64,000 nucleotides of DNA from SZUA-36 sp963801195 (GTDB lineage: Bacteria; Pseudomonadota; Gammaproteobacteria; Xanthomonadales; SZUA-36). The stretch spans positions 248,001 through 312,000 of the forward strand of contig CAWDDX010000003.1 of NCBI GenBank assembly GCA_963801195.1, read 5' to 3'. Both the position numbers and the translations under genes were made by a program. The notes under the pieces are model-generated. The model worked only from the letters and a program-made list of their open reading frames with translations. It was not told where the DNA came from and ran no database searches. Numbering within the stretch: the stretch's first letter is position 1; every line of letters starts with the position of its first letter. Of this stretch, positions 1 to 9,243 are shown piece after piece.

Positions 1-2189
1 ACCAGCTTGAATATGAACAGGGAGACCGGCAGGAGCGCGAACAGGATATTCGGCGGCGGGACCGTTGCCGGCCAGAACAGCATACTCAACGTATATGCCA
101 ACGCCCCCAGGTTGAACACGAGATTGAAGCCATCGGCCAGCCAGGGCAGCCATCCCGCAATGAAATGATAGCGCTGTCCCAGGGTCAGGCGACTGGGTGT
201 GAGCCCAAGAAGCGCCGCCAGGTGGTGACGGAGTATCAATACCGCGCCATAAGCCCAGCGAAAACGCTGCTTTTTGAAGTCTGCGAAGTTATCGGGCATC
301 AAACCCTTACCGTAGCTCAGCGGAATGTATATCGCCTTGTACCCCTGTTTGAAAATGCGCAGGCCCAGTTCGGCATCCTCGGTGATGCACCACTCTCTCC
401 ATCCTTCAACCTCCTCCAGTACCTGCCGCCGCACCAGTGTCATGGTACCGTGCTGAATGATCGCGTTACGCTCGTTGCGGGTGATCATGCCGATATGGAA
501 GAAGCCGCGGTATTCGGCCATGCACATCGCTTTGAAGGCATTTTGGTCACCATCGCGATAATCCTGTGGACACTGGACGATGCCCATTTCGGGATCGCTG
601 AAATTGGGCACCATATCGCGTAGCCAGTCGGCTTTCACAATGTAATCGCTGTCGATGACGGCGATTATTTCCGCCGCAGGATCAGTCTGCTGCAGTGCGA
701 AATTCAGTGCACCCGCCTTAAAGCCCGTGAGCGGATCGACGTGAAAGAAACGAAAGCGTGCGCCCAGTCGCTCACAGTGAGATTGCACCGGTTGCCACAC
801 GGCCGCGTCCTTGGTGTTGTTGTCGATTACCAGCACTTCAAACCGCGGATAACGCAGTGCCGCCAGTGCATCGAGTGTTTGTATCATCATTTCCGGAGGT
901 TCGTTATAAGCGGGCACATGTATGGAAACCATCGGAAGCTCCTCATCCCGCATCCCTGAAGGCTGTGGCACATTGCGCCAGGGTTGCAGCCATGCGGCCT
1001 CTGCCATTTCATGTGCCTCGGCCAGCAACACGACGATGACACCAAGTGCAGCGATGAACAGCATGATGCCCACCGCCAATGTAGCGGGGTTCAAATACTG
1101 GCGGGAGTACTCATAGACCATCCACACGGCAAAGGTGGGAATGGTATAGGCCACCAATGCAAGGAAGCCCCGACCGCGTTTCATAAGCCCGGCGCTGTCG
1201 CGAAACAGAACGGCCAGCAGCAGCACGGTGAGCCCGATACTGATCGTCACCAGACCCTGCCATCCCGGTATCCTGACCACCGGCGCGGTAAATTCAAATT
1301 TGGGCTCGCGGTCGGTGTCGTACACACCCCAGTTGGTTCCGGCTTCCCCTTCGATTTGCCGTTTCCACAGTTGGTCGAATGCCTCCATGACGTAATAGGT
1401 GTAATGCTCACGCTCTGCAATCGCCAGAAACCGCCGCAGGAACGTAGTCTGATTGGCCAATGTCGCACTGGCGTCCTGGCGGGTGCGACCGTTGCTGGGC
1501 CAGCCCACTTCGGCAATTATGATTTCCTTGTCCGGATAGGCAGCCTTGAGCTGTTCGTAGCGGGAAACAACATAGTCGACGGCCCGGTCCACATCGATAC
1601 CTTCCCAATACGGTAAAATATGAACCGCAATGAAATCGACGTGCTCGACCAGTTCCGGATATTTGAGCCAGATGTGCCAGGGTTCCGCCAGGCTGATAGG
1701 GGCCCAGACTTCTTCTCGAACCCTTTCCAGGTGGCCGATCATCTGTTCGACCGTCTGGTCTCCCCGCAACAGTGCCTCATTGCCGACAATTACCCGTATG
1801 ATACTTTCATGGTTTTCCCGGTAGACGCGGATGAGTCTCCTGATCTCTTGCTTGTTCAATTCCGAGTTTTCACCGATCCAGGCGCCCAGCATGACGTTGA
1901 GTTGATGCGCGGCCGCCAGCAGGGGTACATTTTCCATGGTGGACTCCACCGTATAGGTGCGCACCGCGTAGGCTTTTCCTTCCAGAAGCGCGAGATCTTC
2001 GTTGATTTCGGATGCGGAGGGAAAATAGCCCTGCATCGGTCGCTGTGCCTCCCGCATAGGAGAGAAACAGAAGCCTTGAATGGTTCTCGGCCAGGGCGGC
2101 TCAATCTCAGGCTGGTTTACGACCGCCCACAGCAATACCGTCAGGCCGCCCATCAGGATGGTAATCAGAAGGCCTGCGCGATTTATCAA
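1..2189 (-). CDS. GH17-GT2 fusion, beta-glucan synthase/transferase type (3' part beyond window)
   Basis: Open on the minus strand from a TTG at 2189 to the window edge, about 729 residues. One N-terminal membrane segment is followed by a GH17-like domain carrying a GNEALL motif near residue 134 and an AEVGWPS motif near 221, which hold the expected acid/base and nucleophile Glu. Two or three membrane segments (about 310-400) lead to a family 2 glycosyltransferase domain with DSDY near 510, TEDAELG near 601 and QRFRW near 640, then further membrane helices. This architecture is known from NdvB/NdvC-type membrane enzymes that make or remodel beta-(1,3)-glucans; the exact product here is inference. 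In this frame a stop lies a few codons upstream of the TTG, and the first ATG (2153) would cut the first membrane helix, so TTG is preferred but uncertain. Confidence 0.85.
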   Translation of the reverse strand, partial: MINRAGLLITILMGGLTVLLWAVVNQPEIEPPWPRTIQGFCFSPMREAQRPMQGYFPSASEINEDLALLEGKAYAVRTYTVESTMENVPLLAAAHQLNVMLGAWIGENSELNKQEIRRLIRVYRENHESIIRVIVGNEALLRGDQTVEQMIGHLERVREEVWAPISLAEPWHIWLKYPELVEHVDFIAVHILPYWEGIDVDRAVDYVVSRYEQLKAAYPDKEIIIAEVGWPSNGRTRQDASATLANQTTFLRRFLAIAEREHYTYYVMEAFDQLWKRQIEGEAGTNWGVYDTDREPKFEFTAPVVRIPGWQGLVTISIGLTVLLLAVLFRDSAGLMKRGRGFLALVAYTIPTFAVWMVYEYSRQYLNPATLAVGIMLFIAALGVIVVLLAEAHEMAEAAWLQPWRNVPQPSGMRDEELPMVSIHVPAYNEPPEMMIQTLDALAALRYPRFEVLVIDNNTKDAAVWQPVQSHCERLGARFRFFHVDPLTGFKAGALNFALQQTDPAAEIIAVIDSDYIVKADWLRDMVPNFSDPEMGIVQCPQDYRDGDQNAFKAMCMAEYRGFFHIGMITRNERNAIIQHGTMTLVRRQVLEEVEGWREWCITEDAELGLRIFKQGYKAIYIPLSYGKGLMPDNFADFKKQRFRWAYGAVLILRHHLAALLGLTPSRLTLGQRYHFIAGWLPWLADGFNLVFNLGALAYTLSMLFWPATVPPPNILFALLPVSLFIFKL

Positions 2190-2368
2190 CTGATTTCATG
2201 CACCGTGTGAATTAGGTCGTATATTGTATGCTCTTGCCAGAGGATATCCACTGCAAAACGGAATTGCTGGCTACCCAGGGTCGGACCTGCGTAAGTTACT
2301 GTAAAGAAGTTACATCACAGTTATTTGAAACCCAGATTAAACCGCGAACCATCAGGAAATTTGTACCA

Positions 2369-2575
2369 TTAGTTACCGTAAAGACAATGGTCCCTTTCAC
2401 TGCGGCCTGTGATCTTCGAGCATTCTGCCAGTTTCGCTTGAAATGACGGCTCAATTGGTTGATCACTGGCAACCGGTCGCTCGCTGGCGCACGCTGTCAT
2501 GAGTGCCGAGACGATCGGTATCAGAATTGTTGTGCGGGGAATTGAAACAAATAAACGGCAGAGCGCGGGTTTCAT
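2369..2575 (-). CDS. small putative lipoprotein
   Basis: A 68-residue ORF with a basic N-terminus, a hydrophobic stretch and a lipobox-like LMTAC ending near residue 29, so it would be lipidated and held in the periplasm. The mature part of about 40 residues has two further cysteines (AECSK and DHCLYG) that could form a disulfide. I recognise no domain. It stands alone between the GH17-GT2 gene and the PD40 protein, with no opposing gene that would make it a shadow. The lipobox and cysteine pattern support it; its function is unknown. Confidence 0.55.
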   Translation of the reverse strand: MKPALCRLFVSIPRTTILIPIVSALMTACASERPVASDQPIEPSFQAKLAECSKITGRSERDHCLYGN

Positions 2576-2836
2576 TGTCTTGAGTATGATTTATTGATAT
2601 CGAGGTAAATTGATAATAACACGAAAGGCCATATTTTGGCCCTGGTACGGAATGGTTGTGCTGGTCCGACCCCTATCACCTACAGAACACAAATGACCGA
2701 CAGCCGGGACTGGCGCTAATGTAGGTCAGAAATCTTCTAATTGACGGGTGTCTTGGTATTCTTTCTTGGTATTCCTTTTCTATCAGGGTTGCTTTGTGCC
2801 AGTTGGCCGGAGACGGCTAATGGGCGACCCCTTAAT

Positions 2837-3778
2837 TTAATTCGACTCCTTAATTAGGGTTGGGGAGGCTGCTTCTTCAGGTGTTTCGGGAAATGCAGAG
2901 AGCATGATATTAATGTTGTCGTCCACGTCCCGGTTGAACAACATGCGCGCGCCATCGGGGGATATTGAAGCCCGCGCATCGTTGCCGGGCCCGAACGTGA
3001 GTTGCTCGCGACCGGATCCGTCAGGCCGAATTCTGAAGAGCTTGAAATCTTCTCCCACCTCCGAGGCGTAAACGATCCATCGGCCGTCTGGCGTCCAGGT
3101 GGGATAGCCGTCATAAATATCCTGGTTTTCGGTCAGACGCCGGAGTTTTCCGGTCTCCAGTTCCATCACGTAAATCTCGCCATTGTTCTCGTCGTTATCC
3201 TGCCATTTGTCGAAGACAATCAGTTCGCCATTCGGCGATATCTGGGCATAGCTGTTGAGATCGTCATCACGCAGCAGTTCCTCATGCTGGGTTCCGTCAC
3301 GGGTCATGATCCAGATGGCATACAACCTTTGGCCTTTGACCTGGGAATTGAAAATGATACGCCGGCTGTCGGGCGACCAATACGGATGAATTTCGTTTAC
3401 GTCGTTGTGTGTGAGCTGCGTCTGCTCTGATCCATCAGGTCGCATCCGGAAGACTTCAAAATCTCCATCACGGTCGGAGATAAAAGCGATGAACTGGCCG
3501 TCGGGCGACCACGATGGCATGCGATCCAGGTTTTCATTGTCTGTCAGTTGGATGATATTGCCGCCGTTGTCACCCAGACCCTCCAGGTCCATGACGTATA
3601 TCTCCCAGTTGCCACTCACACTGCTCTCGTAGAGGATACGCGTGCCATCCGGTGACCAGGTAGGATAGGAAAACCGCGGGTGCGTGAGTTTTTGGAGGTT
3701 TTGCTCCTCTGCGGTAACCTGGGTTGTCAGAGACAACAGACAGGCGGTGAGAAAAATACTGCTGATACGAAGGGTCAT
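2837..3778 (-). CDS. periplasmic TolB-like PD40 beta-propeller protein
   Basis: 313 residues. A signal peptide (MTLRISSIFLTACLLSLTTQ) with a likely cleavage after VTA is followed by about six repeats of the WSPDG / SPDGQFIAF type that define PD40 (WD40-like) blades, as in the TolB C-terminal propeller. It lacks the TolB N-terminal domain and is not next to tolA or pal, so it is not TolB itself. Such free propellers usually act as periplasmic binding or scaffold proteins; no enzymatic residues are evident. It is a single gene, with about 260 bases on its 3' side before the small lipoprotein. Confidence 0.85.
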   Translation of the reverse strand: MTLRISSIFLTACLLSLTTQVTAEEQNLQKLTHPRFSYPTWSPDGTRILYESSVSGNWEIYVMDLEGLGDNGGNIIQLTDNENLDRMPSWSPDGQFIAFISDRDGDFEVFRMRPDGSEQTQLTHNDVNEIHPYWSPDSRRIIFNSQVKGQRLYAIWIMTRDGTQHEELLRDDDLNSYAQISPNGELIVFDKWQDNDENNGEIYVMELETGKLRRLTENQDIYDGYPTWTPDGRWIVYASEVGEDFKLFRIRPDGSGREQLTFGPGNDARASISPDGARMLFNRDVDDNINIMLSAFPETPEEAASPTLIKESN

Positions 3779-4285
3779 CGATTAATTTCCCGGATTGATC
3801 CTGTTGATACCTGATACGGGCCGAAACTGAATGAAAAGCTCGAGGCGGAGAAACGAATCGGGCCCGGATACCGTTGTAGCGCTTTGAGGCTGACAGGTTC
3901 AATCATCTTATCCGTCAAGGTCGAGCCGTGCAACGCACCAGGCTGAGGATGCGACCGCTTGTTGCCTGACTACGACAAACTGTGAAGCTCGTAGTCTTCA
4001 AGAAGATTTTCCTTTGAAAGGTTTATCAACCCGGTTCGGCATCATGGTGCGGGGGGTTGTCGCCACCAGCAATGATGTTGATTTGTCGGACAGTGTCAGT
4101 GGCTGTCGGGTCCGAAGATTTCGTTATCTAAATGACGGGGTTAAGTGGATAAAGGCTGCCGAATAAAAACTTTTAAATAAACACCTGCAAGTTACGCAGG
4201 TCCGACCCCTCCATTATCCGGGCCTTCTCTGTCTATCTCCGCCTATTAGAGATTAACGCCCGCTTTTGCTAGGGTAGTTCGGGCA
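3779..4285. other. intergenic region, no gene seen
   Basis: About 500 bases between the PD40 gene and the ABC operon. ORFs here are short or are antisense extensions of the PD40 gene. A GTCCGACCCC string at about 4200 also occurs near 2668. I see no convincing promoter or terminator. Confidence 0.5.
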
Positions 4286-5584
4286 ATGGACAGGTATCTG
4301 CTATATGTTGGCATGTTGTGCCTTGCGGCATGCTCCCACGCGACGGATGACGCCGACGGCAAAACGGTGGTGAGCGTGTGGGCGCACTCCGGTCAGGCAG
4401 CGGAGCGGCAGGTTTTGCAGTCCCAGATCCAGGCGTTCAATCGCGAACAGACCGCCATAGCCGTACGGCTCACATTACTTCCGGAGGGCAGCTACAACGG
4501 CCAGGTGCAGGCCTCAGCGCTGGCGGACGATCTGCCCTGCGTGCTGGAATTCGACGGCCCTTATGTCTACAACTACGTTTGGCAAGGCAAGTTGCTCCCT
4601 CTGGATGGTTACGTTTCGCCCCGGTTGCGTCGTGAATTGCTGCCCTCCATCCTGGCGCAAGGCCGCTACCGGGATAAACTCTATACCGTCGCCGCCTTTG
4701 ACTCTGGTCTGGGCCTGTATGGGCGCAGGAGCCTGTTGGAGAAGGTTGGGGCGCGGTTGCCTCAGGGCCCGGACTCGGCCTGGTCGGTGACTGAGTTCAA
4801 CGCCGTCTTGCAACGACTGCGCCCGTTTGACGACGACGGCCGGGTGCTGGATCTGAAATTGAACTACACCGGTGAGTGGTTCGCTTACGGCTTTTCTCCG
4901 GTGCTGCAATCAGCGGGCGGCGGTCTCATCAATCGCCAAACCTACCGCACTGCAGATGGTGTGCTCAACGGCGCGGCCTCAGCGAAGGCCATGAGTCAGG
5001 TGCAGAGTTTGATGCGCAACGGTTATGTCGATCCCAATCTCGATGATGCCGCCTTCGTCCAGGGCCGGGTAGCTCTGTCCTGGGTGGGGCATTGGGAATA
5101 CCCCCGTTACCACGCAGCGTTCGGTGCGGATCTGGTGGTGCTGCCCCTACCCGATTTCGGTCATGGCACGCGTACCGGCCAGGGTTCCTGGAATTGGGGC
5201 ATAACCACCGGTTGCAAACAGCCGCAGGCCGCATGGCAATTCGTCAAATTCCTGTTGCAACCCGACCAGGTGCTGGCCATGACCAGTGCCAACGGCGCAG
5301 TTCCCGCCACCCGTGATGCAATCGCCCGTTCACCTTTATACGGCGCCGATGCTCCACTCCATCTTTTCGCCGAGCAACTGCTGGACGGTTACAGCGTGCC
5401 GCGCCCCAAGACCCCTGCCTATCCCATCATCAGTTCGGCATTCGAGCAGGCGTTTCGCGACATTCAAAACGGCGGTGAGGTGCAGTCCGTGCTAAATCAC
5501 GCGGTAGCGGTGATCGATGATGATATCCGCGACAATCACGGTTATCCGCCGCTGGCGCTGCAAGCTGAAGACGCACGTCCATGA
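4286..5584 (+). CDS. carbohydrate ABC transporter substrate-binding lipoprotein
   Basis: 432 residues of the extracellular solute-binding protein family 1. The N-terminus has a short hydrophobic signal and the lipobox LAAC (Cys16), so it should be lipid-anchored in the periplasm. The family pattern is visible: VVSVWAHSG at the start, a bound-sugar region with YVYNYVWQGKLLPLDG, and the C-terminal VNYGWALV-type block replaced by QGSWNWGITTGCKQPQAAW. It is first in a four-gene operon and its TGA overlaps the ATG of the first permease gene. It delivers an oligosaccharide or glycoside to the permeases; the sugar cannot be read from sequence and no glycoside hydrolase or sugar regulator is adjacent. 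Confidence 0.9.
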   Translation: MDRYLLYVGMLCLAACSHATDDADGKTVVSVWAHSGQAAERQVLQSQIQAFNREQTAIAVRLTLLPEGSYNGQVQASALADDLPCVLEFDGPYVYNYVWQGKLLPLDGYVSPRLRRELLPSILAQGRYRDKLYTVAAFDSGLGLYGRRSLLEKVGARLPQGPDSAWSVTEFNAVLQRLRPFDDDGRVLDLKLNYTGEWFAYGFSPVLQSAGGGLINRQTYRTADGVLNGAASAKAMSQVQSLMRNGYVDPNLDDAAFVQGRVALSWVGHWEYPRYHAAFGADLVVLPLPDFGHGTRTGQGSWNWGITTGCKQPQAAWQFVKFLLQPDQVLAMTSANGAVPATRDAIARSPLYGADAPLHLFAEQLLDGYSVPRPKTPAYPIISSAFEQAFRDIQNGGEVQSVLNHAVAVIDDDIRDNHGYPPLALQAEDARP

Positions 5585-6474
5585 ATAAACGCCGGCCCAC
5601 ATCCGAACAATCCATCGCCTGGCTGTTCATGACTCCGGCCCTGCTGGGTTTGGCGGTGTTCATCCTGATACCGTTCATGCTGGCGGTCGTCTTGTCCTTC
5701 ACCAACCTGCGCATGGGTTCGCCGCTGCCGGTAGAGTGGGTAGGCTGGCATGAATATGCATACCTGGCGAGCGATGCGGGGTTTGGGCGAGCCTTGTTCA
5801 ATAATCTGTTGTTTGCCGCGGTGGTGGTGCCGGTGCAGACGCTGGCAGCCCTGGGCCTGGCGCTGTGGTTGAACCAGCCGTTGCGCGGGCGAGTGGTTTT
5901 CCGCACCCTGTTCTTCATGCCGGTGGTGTTTCCCCTGTCGTTGATCGCCGTGTTATGGATTCTGATTTACAGCCCGGATACCAAGGGCTTGATGAACCAT
6001 ACGTTACACCTACTGACCCTGGGCCACTGGCAGCCAAGAGATTTCCTCCATGATCCGCACTGGGCCCTGCCGGCTATCATGCTGACCTCCATGTGGCAGG
6101 GTGTGGGCCTGCAAATGGTGGTGCTGTTGGCTGCCCTGCAGGCCATTCCCGGTGAACTCTACGAGGCCGCGGCCATCGACGGGGCCAAGTCATGGCAACG
6201 TTTCCGCCACGTGACCTTGCCGCAATTGCGTAACGCCCTGGTATTCGTGGTTATCGTGACCACCATCCTGGCCTTCCGGGTGTTCGATCAAGTGCGCATC
6301 ATGACCCAGGGCGGACCGGAAAATCATTCCGCGACCGTGGTATTCGCGGCGGTGCAGGCGGCCTTCGACCGCTCCCAGGTGGCAAAGGGAATGGCCATGA
6401 GCGTGGTGTTTTTCCTGATCGTGTTGGCCATCACCGCAGCGCAACGTAAACTGCTCAGGCAGACCCGCGGCTGA
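5581..6474 (+). CDS. sugar ABC transporter permease, MalF/UgpA type
   Basis: 297 residues with six predicted membrane helices starting at WLFMTPALLGLAVFILIPF. The EAA loop that docks on the ATPase is clear (YEAAAIDGAKSWQRFRHVTL, about residues 199-218). The start codon overlaps the stop of the binding protein (ATGA), so the two are probably translationally coupled. With the next permease it forms the heterodimeric channel of a CUT1-class importer in the inner membrane. Length and topology are normal for the family. Confidence 0.93.
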   Translation: MNKRRPTSEQSIAWLFMTPALLGLAVFILIPFMLAVVLSFTNLRMGSPLPVEWVGWHEYAYLASDAGFGRALFNNLLFAAVVVPVQTLAALGLALWLNQPLRGRVVFRTLFFMPVVFPLSLIAVLWILIYSPDTKGLMNHTLHLLTLGHWQPRDFLHDPHWALPAIMLTSMWQGVGLQMVVLLAALQAIPGELYEAAAIDGAKSWQRFRHVTLPQLRNALVFVVIVTTILAFRVFDQVRIMTQGGPENHSATVVFAAVQAAFDRSQVAKGMAMSVVFFLIVLAITAAQRKLLRQTRG

Positions 6475-6485
6475 GGTTGAGCAAA

Positions 6486-7319
6486 ATGAAGCGCAACCGC
6501 GTGTGGAAAAGCGCCAACTATGTGCTGCTCAGCGTGGCAGCCCTGCTGTTCATCGCGCCGGTGTTGTTCATGGTGACGGGCAGCTTCAAGCCAGAGGCCC
6601 AGGTATTGAGCGACATGGATACATGGCGCACCCTGCTGCCCGGCAGCGCCAGCCTGCAGAATTACCGCGATGTGTTCACACGCATACCCTTCGGTCGCTA
6701 CCTGTGGAATTCGGCGTTGATCAACGGCCTGATCGTGGGGCTTGGTCTGTTCGTCAATGCCCTCGCCGGGTATGCCCTCGCGCGTCTGCAGTGGCGTGGC
6801 CGGGACGTCATGCTGGCGGTGGTGCTGGCGCTGCTGATCATCCCGTTCGAGGCCATCGCGGTCCCGCTGTTCTATCAGTTGTCGGCGCTGGGCTGGCGTA
6901 ACGATTATGCGGTACAGGTCTTTCCGTTCGTCGCCAATCCCCTGTCGATCTACCTGTTCTATTCGTTTTTTCTGGGGTTGCCGCGGGAGCTGGAGGAGGC
7001 AGCGCGGGTCGACGGCGCCGGCATACTTCGCACTTTCTTCGTCATCGTCATCCCCAACACCAAACCGGTATTCGCCACCGTGGCCATCGTCAGTTTTCTT
7101 TTGTATTGGGGTATGTATTTATGGCCGTTGCTGATGACCGTCGATGATGCGGTGCGGCCGCTGCCGCTGGCCATCGCCACCTTTTATACCTTGCCGCCGG
7201 TACAATGGGGCGACATCCTGGCGTTCGGAGTGATGATGGTTTTGCCGGTACTGGTAGTCTTTCTCGCCTTTCAGCCGTGGTTCGTGCGCGGTGTGGCCAC
7301 CACCGGATTAAAGGGCTAG
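6486..7319 (+). CDS. sugar ABC transporter permease, MalG/UgpE type
   Basis: About 277 residues with six membrane helices and an EAA loop (EEAARVDGAGILRTFFVIVI). It is the second subunit of the channel. An upstream in-frame TTG at 6477 also exists, but the ATG at 6486 sits at good distance from a GAGG ribosome site at 6473-6476 and is preferred. The gene follows the first permease almost directly and precedes the ATPase gene by 3 bases, consistent with one transcript. Confidence 0.93.
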   Translation: MKRNRVWKSANYVLLSVAALLFIAPVLFMVTGSFKPEAQVLSDMDTWRTLLPGSASLQNYRDVFTRIPFGRYLWNSALINGLIVGLGLFVNALAGYALARLQWRGRDVMLAVVLALLIIPFEAIAVPLFYQLSALGWRNDYAVQVFPFVANPLSIYLFYSFFLGLPRELEEAARVDGAGILRTFFVIVIPNTKPVFATVAIVSFLLYWGMYLWPLLMTVDDAVRPLPLAIATFYTLPPVQWGDILAFGVMMVLPVLVVFLAFQPWFVRGVATTGLKG

Positions 7320-7322
7320 TCC

Positions 7323-8474
7323 ATGGCTCGCGTCACTCTCACCAGCATCAGCAAGCGGTTTGCCGATGGCACCAAAGCCATCAGTGATTTGTCGTTAAGC
7401 ATCGAAGACGGTGAGTTGCTGGTGTTGCTGGGTCCGTCGGGTTGCGGCAAGTCGACCCTGTTACGCATGGTAGCCGGCCTGGAATCGCCCACCTGCGGAG
7501 AGATTCGTATCGACGATACGGTGGTAAATGAGCTGAGTCCTCAGCAACGCAACATTGCCATGGTATTTCAGAACTACGCCCTGTATCCACACATGAGCGT
7601 TGCGCACAATCTCGCCTTTCCTCTCAAGATGCAACGCCTGCCGCGCCGTGAAATCGAGCGGAGAATACATGTAGTGGCGCAACGCTTGGGCCTGGGCGAC
7701 CTGTTGGACAAAACACCCGGGGCCTTGTCCGGCGGTCAGCGCCAACGGGTGGCCATGGGCCGCGCCCTGGTGCGCGAGCCCAAGGTGTTCCTCATGGATG
7801 AGCCCTTGTCCAACCTCGATGCCGAACTGCGCTTGCAAATTCGCCAGGATATCAGCCGTCTGCAGCGCGACACCGGCATCACCACTATTTATGTGACCCA
7901 TGACCAGGTGGAGGCCATGACCCTGGGTCAACGCATCGTGGTATTGAAGCAAGGTGTGGTGCAGCAGTTGGGAACCGCCCATGAACTTTACGCGCGGCCG
8001 GCCAATACCTTTGTAGCGAGGTTCATCGGCAGTCCCGGGATGAATATATTCCCTGCCACGGTGCAGCGTAATGACCAGGGCTATGGCCTGTCGCTCGCCG
8101 AACGGCCGTTGTCTTTGCAAGGCAGCGGTTACAGTTATGAAAGTTTGTCTGCTTTCGCTGGGAAGACGCTGCAGGCTGGTATACGACCTGAGGCGATGCG
8201 CTTAGTCGCTGATGATGACGAAGGTGTTTGTTCCTTGTCGGTGAGGTTATCTGGAGTGGAACGGCTTGGTCACGAGGTGATCGTGCATTTTGCGGCGATC
8301 AACCGGGCGGCTGGATCACAGATGGAGCATAGCGCACGGTTGGCGTATCAGGATCGTTTAGAGCTCGGAGATGACATCACCCTGGGGTTTGTGCTGACAG
8401 ACCTTTATCTGTTTGATGAGGACGGACAGGCTATTCCTCGTAAGGGGTTCGCCATCGACAATGGATTGGCATAA
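7323..8474 (+). CDS. sugar ABC transporter ATPase, MalK/UgpC type
   Basis: 383 residues. The nucleotide-binding domain has Walker A GPSGCGKST (residues 37-45), a Q-loop in FQNYALYPHM, the signature LSGGQRQRVA (about 134-143), Walker B VFLMDEP and a switch His in YVTHDQ. The C-terminal third is the TOBE/regulatory domain seen in MalK-like ATPases. It powers import through the two permeases encoded just upstream; MalK-type ATPases sometimes energise several sugar importers. No terminator is evident after the gene, and the next 240 bases are featureless. Confidence 0.95.
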   Translation: MARVTLTSISKRFADGTKAISDLSLSIEDGELLVLLGPSGCGKSTLLRMVAGLESPTCGEIRIDDTVVNELSPQQRNIAMVFQNYALYPHMSVAHNLAFPLKMQRLPRREIERRIHVVAQRLGLGDLLDKTPGALSGGQRQRVAMGRALVREPKVFLMDEPLSNLDAELRLQIRQDISRLQRDTGITTIYVTHDQVEAMTLGQRIVVLKQGVVQQLGTAHELYARPANTFVARFIGSPGMNIFPATVQRNDQGYGLSLAERPLSLQGSGYSYESLSAFAGKTLQAGIRPEAMRLVADDDEGVCSLSVRLSGVERLGHEVIVHFAAINRAAGSQMEHSARLAYQDRLELGDDITLGFVLTDLYLFDEDGQAIPRKGFAIDNGLA

Positions 8475-8712
8475 TGACGACAGAAAAAAAACCTGAAAAA
8501 AATCTGACCTAAAAACCTGGACACCCTCCGTCAGTTCTGCCAAGTGGTGTGTCCTCGTTTTCGTCTTGCGTTTATGCCAGGTTACATCTGCACGATAGAC
8601 TGAGCTCGGCGCGAGCTTTATCGTCATAAGCGGCCTGTTCCTTATCCATCGCAAGGTGGTGCTTCAACGTGACCTCACCACGGGCATCAGCGCGCGGTGG
8701 ATTCGGTCAGGA

Positions 8713-8974
8713 TTAGCCCGAACATTGCATCAGTATCCTGGAAGATGGCGCAGGACAGGCGCGGCTGGGCGCCGGGCTGGACTGAGAACCGTAGCAGGGC
8801 TACGGCTGGAAGGAAGCCCAAGCCCAGGCGTGGCTGGACCAGCCAGGGCCGGGATAGGACTGGGCTCGGGTACAAACTGTACTTTTTAAACGCGAGCCGA
8901 AAACTTCAGATTCAGAAATCGATTCAATGGCTTGGAAACAGAGCCGAGCCCGACTGATGCAATGTTCGGGTTAG
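8713..8974. repeat. family A inverted-repeat element (MITE-like), copy 1
   Basis: A 262-bp unit with near-perfect terminal inverted repeats. The left end reads TTAGCCCGAACATTGCATCA (8713-8732) and the right end (8953-8974) is its reverse complement with one or two differences. The interior is GC-rich with runs of GGCTGG/CCAGCC. The left two-fifths recurs, inverted, at 53930-54114, and a short end piece recurs at 34283-34332. No transposase ORF lies inside; the ORFs in it are short and repetitive. Confidence 0.75.
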
Positions 8975-9123
8975 CACCCCCTGACACCTGCCATCTGACC
9001 TGCAAACACGACACCGGGGGACTCATCCCTGGCTGGACTCGAACCGCACAATTATCCAGATTGTTCCGCCGCTAGCGATTTGTATGCGATTTATACAAAC
9101 AGCAAAAATCTTCCACATAGGTA

Positions 9124-9152
9124 TTGACATACTTATACAATACATATACAGT
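9124..9152 (+). promoter_or_regulatory. possible sigma-70 promoter for the fasciclin gene
   Basis: TTGACA at 9124-9129, then 17 bases, then TACAGT at 9147-9152. It lies in a markedly AT-rich tract about 90 bases upstream of the fasciclin start. The -35 is perfect and the -10 is 4 of 6. Confidence 0.45.
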
Positions 9153-9243
9153 ATAGTTGTGGATATCAAATACACATAGATTAATAGCGCTATAACACTC
9201 TGTACCTGCTAGTCTTACTTATTAACTATTCAAGGAGTCATAT

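Noticed and set aside
165..2210. Plus-strand ORFs of 70-210 codons across 165-2210
   Set aside because: They are antisense shadows of the GH17-GT2 gene, whose own frame runs off the window edge; they lack any recognisable domain and the opposite strand carries clear GH17 and GT2 motifs.
8656..8957. Short ORFs inside the family A element
   Set aside because: They consist of Gly/Arg/Trp-rich text from repeated GGCTGG-like sequence and have no family match.
9020..9060. TGGACTCGAACC-like string as a tRNA T-arm
   Set aside because: The neighbouring bases do not form a five-base T stem, and no acceptor or anticodon stem can be drawn.
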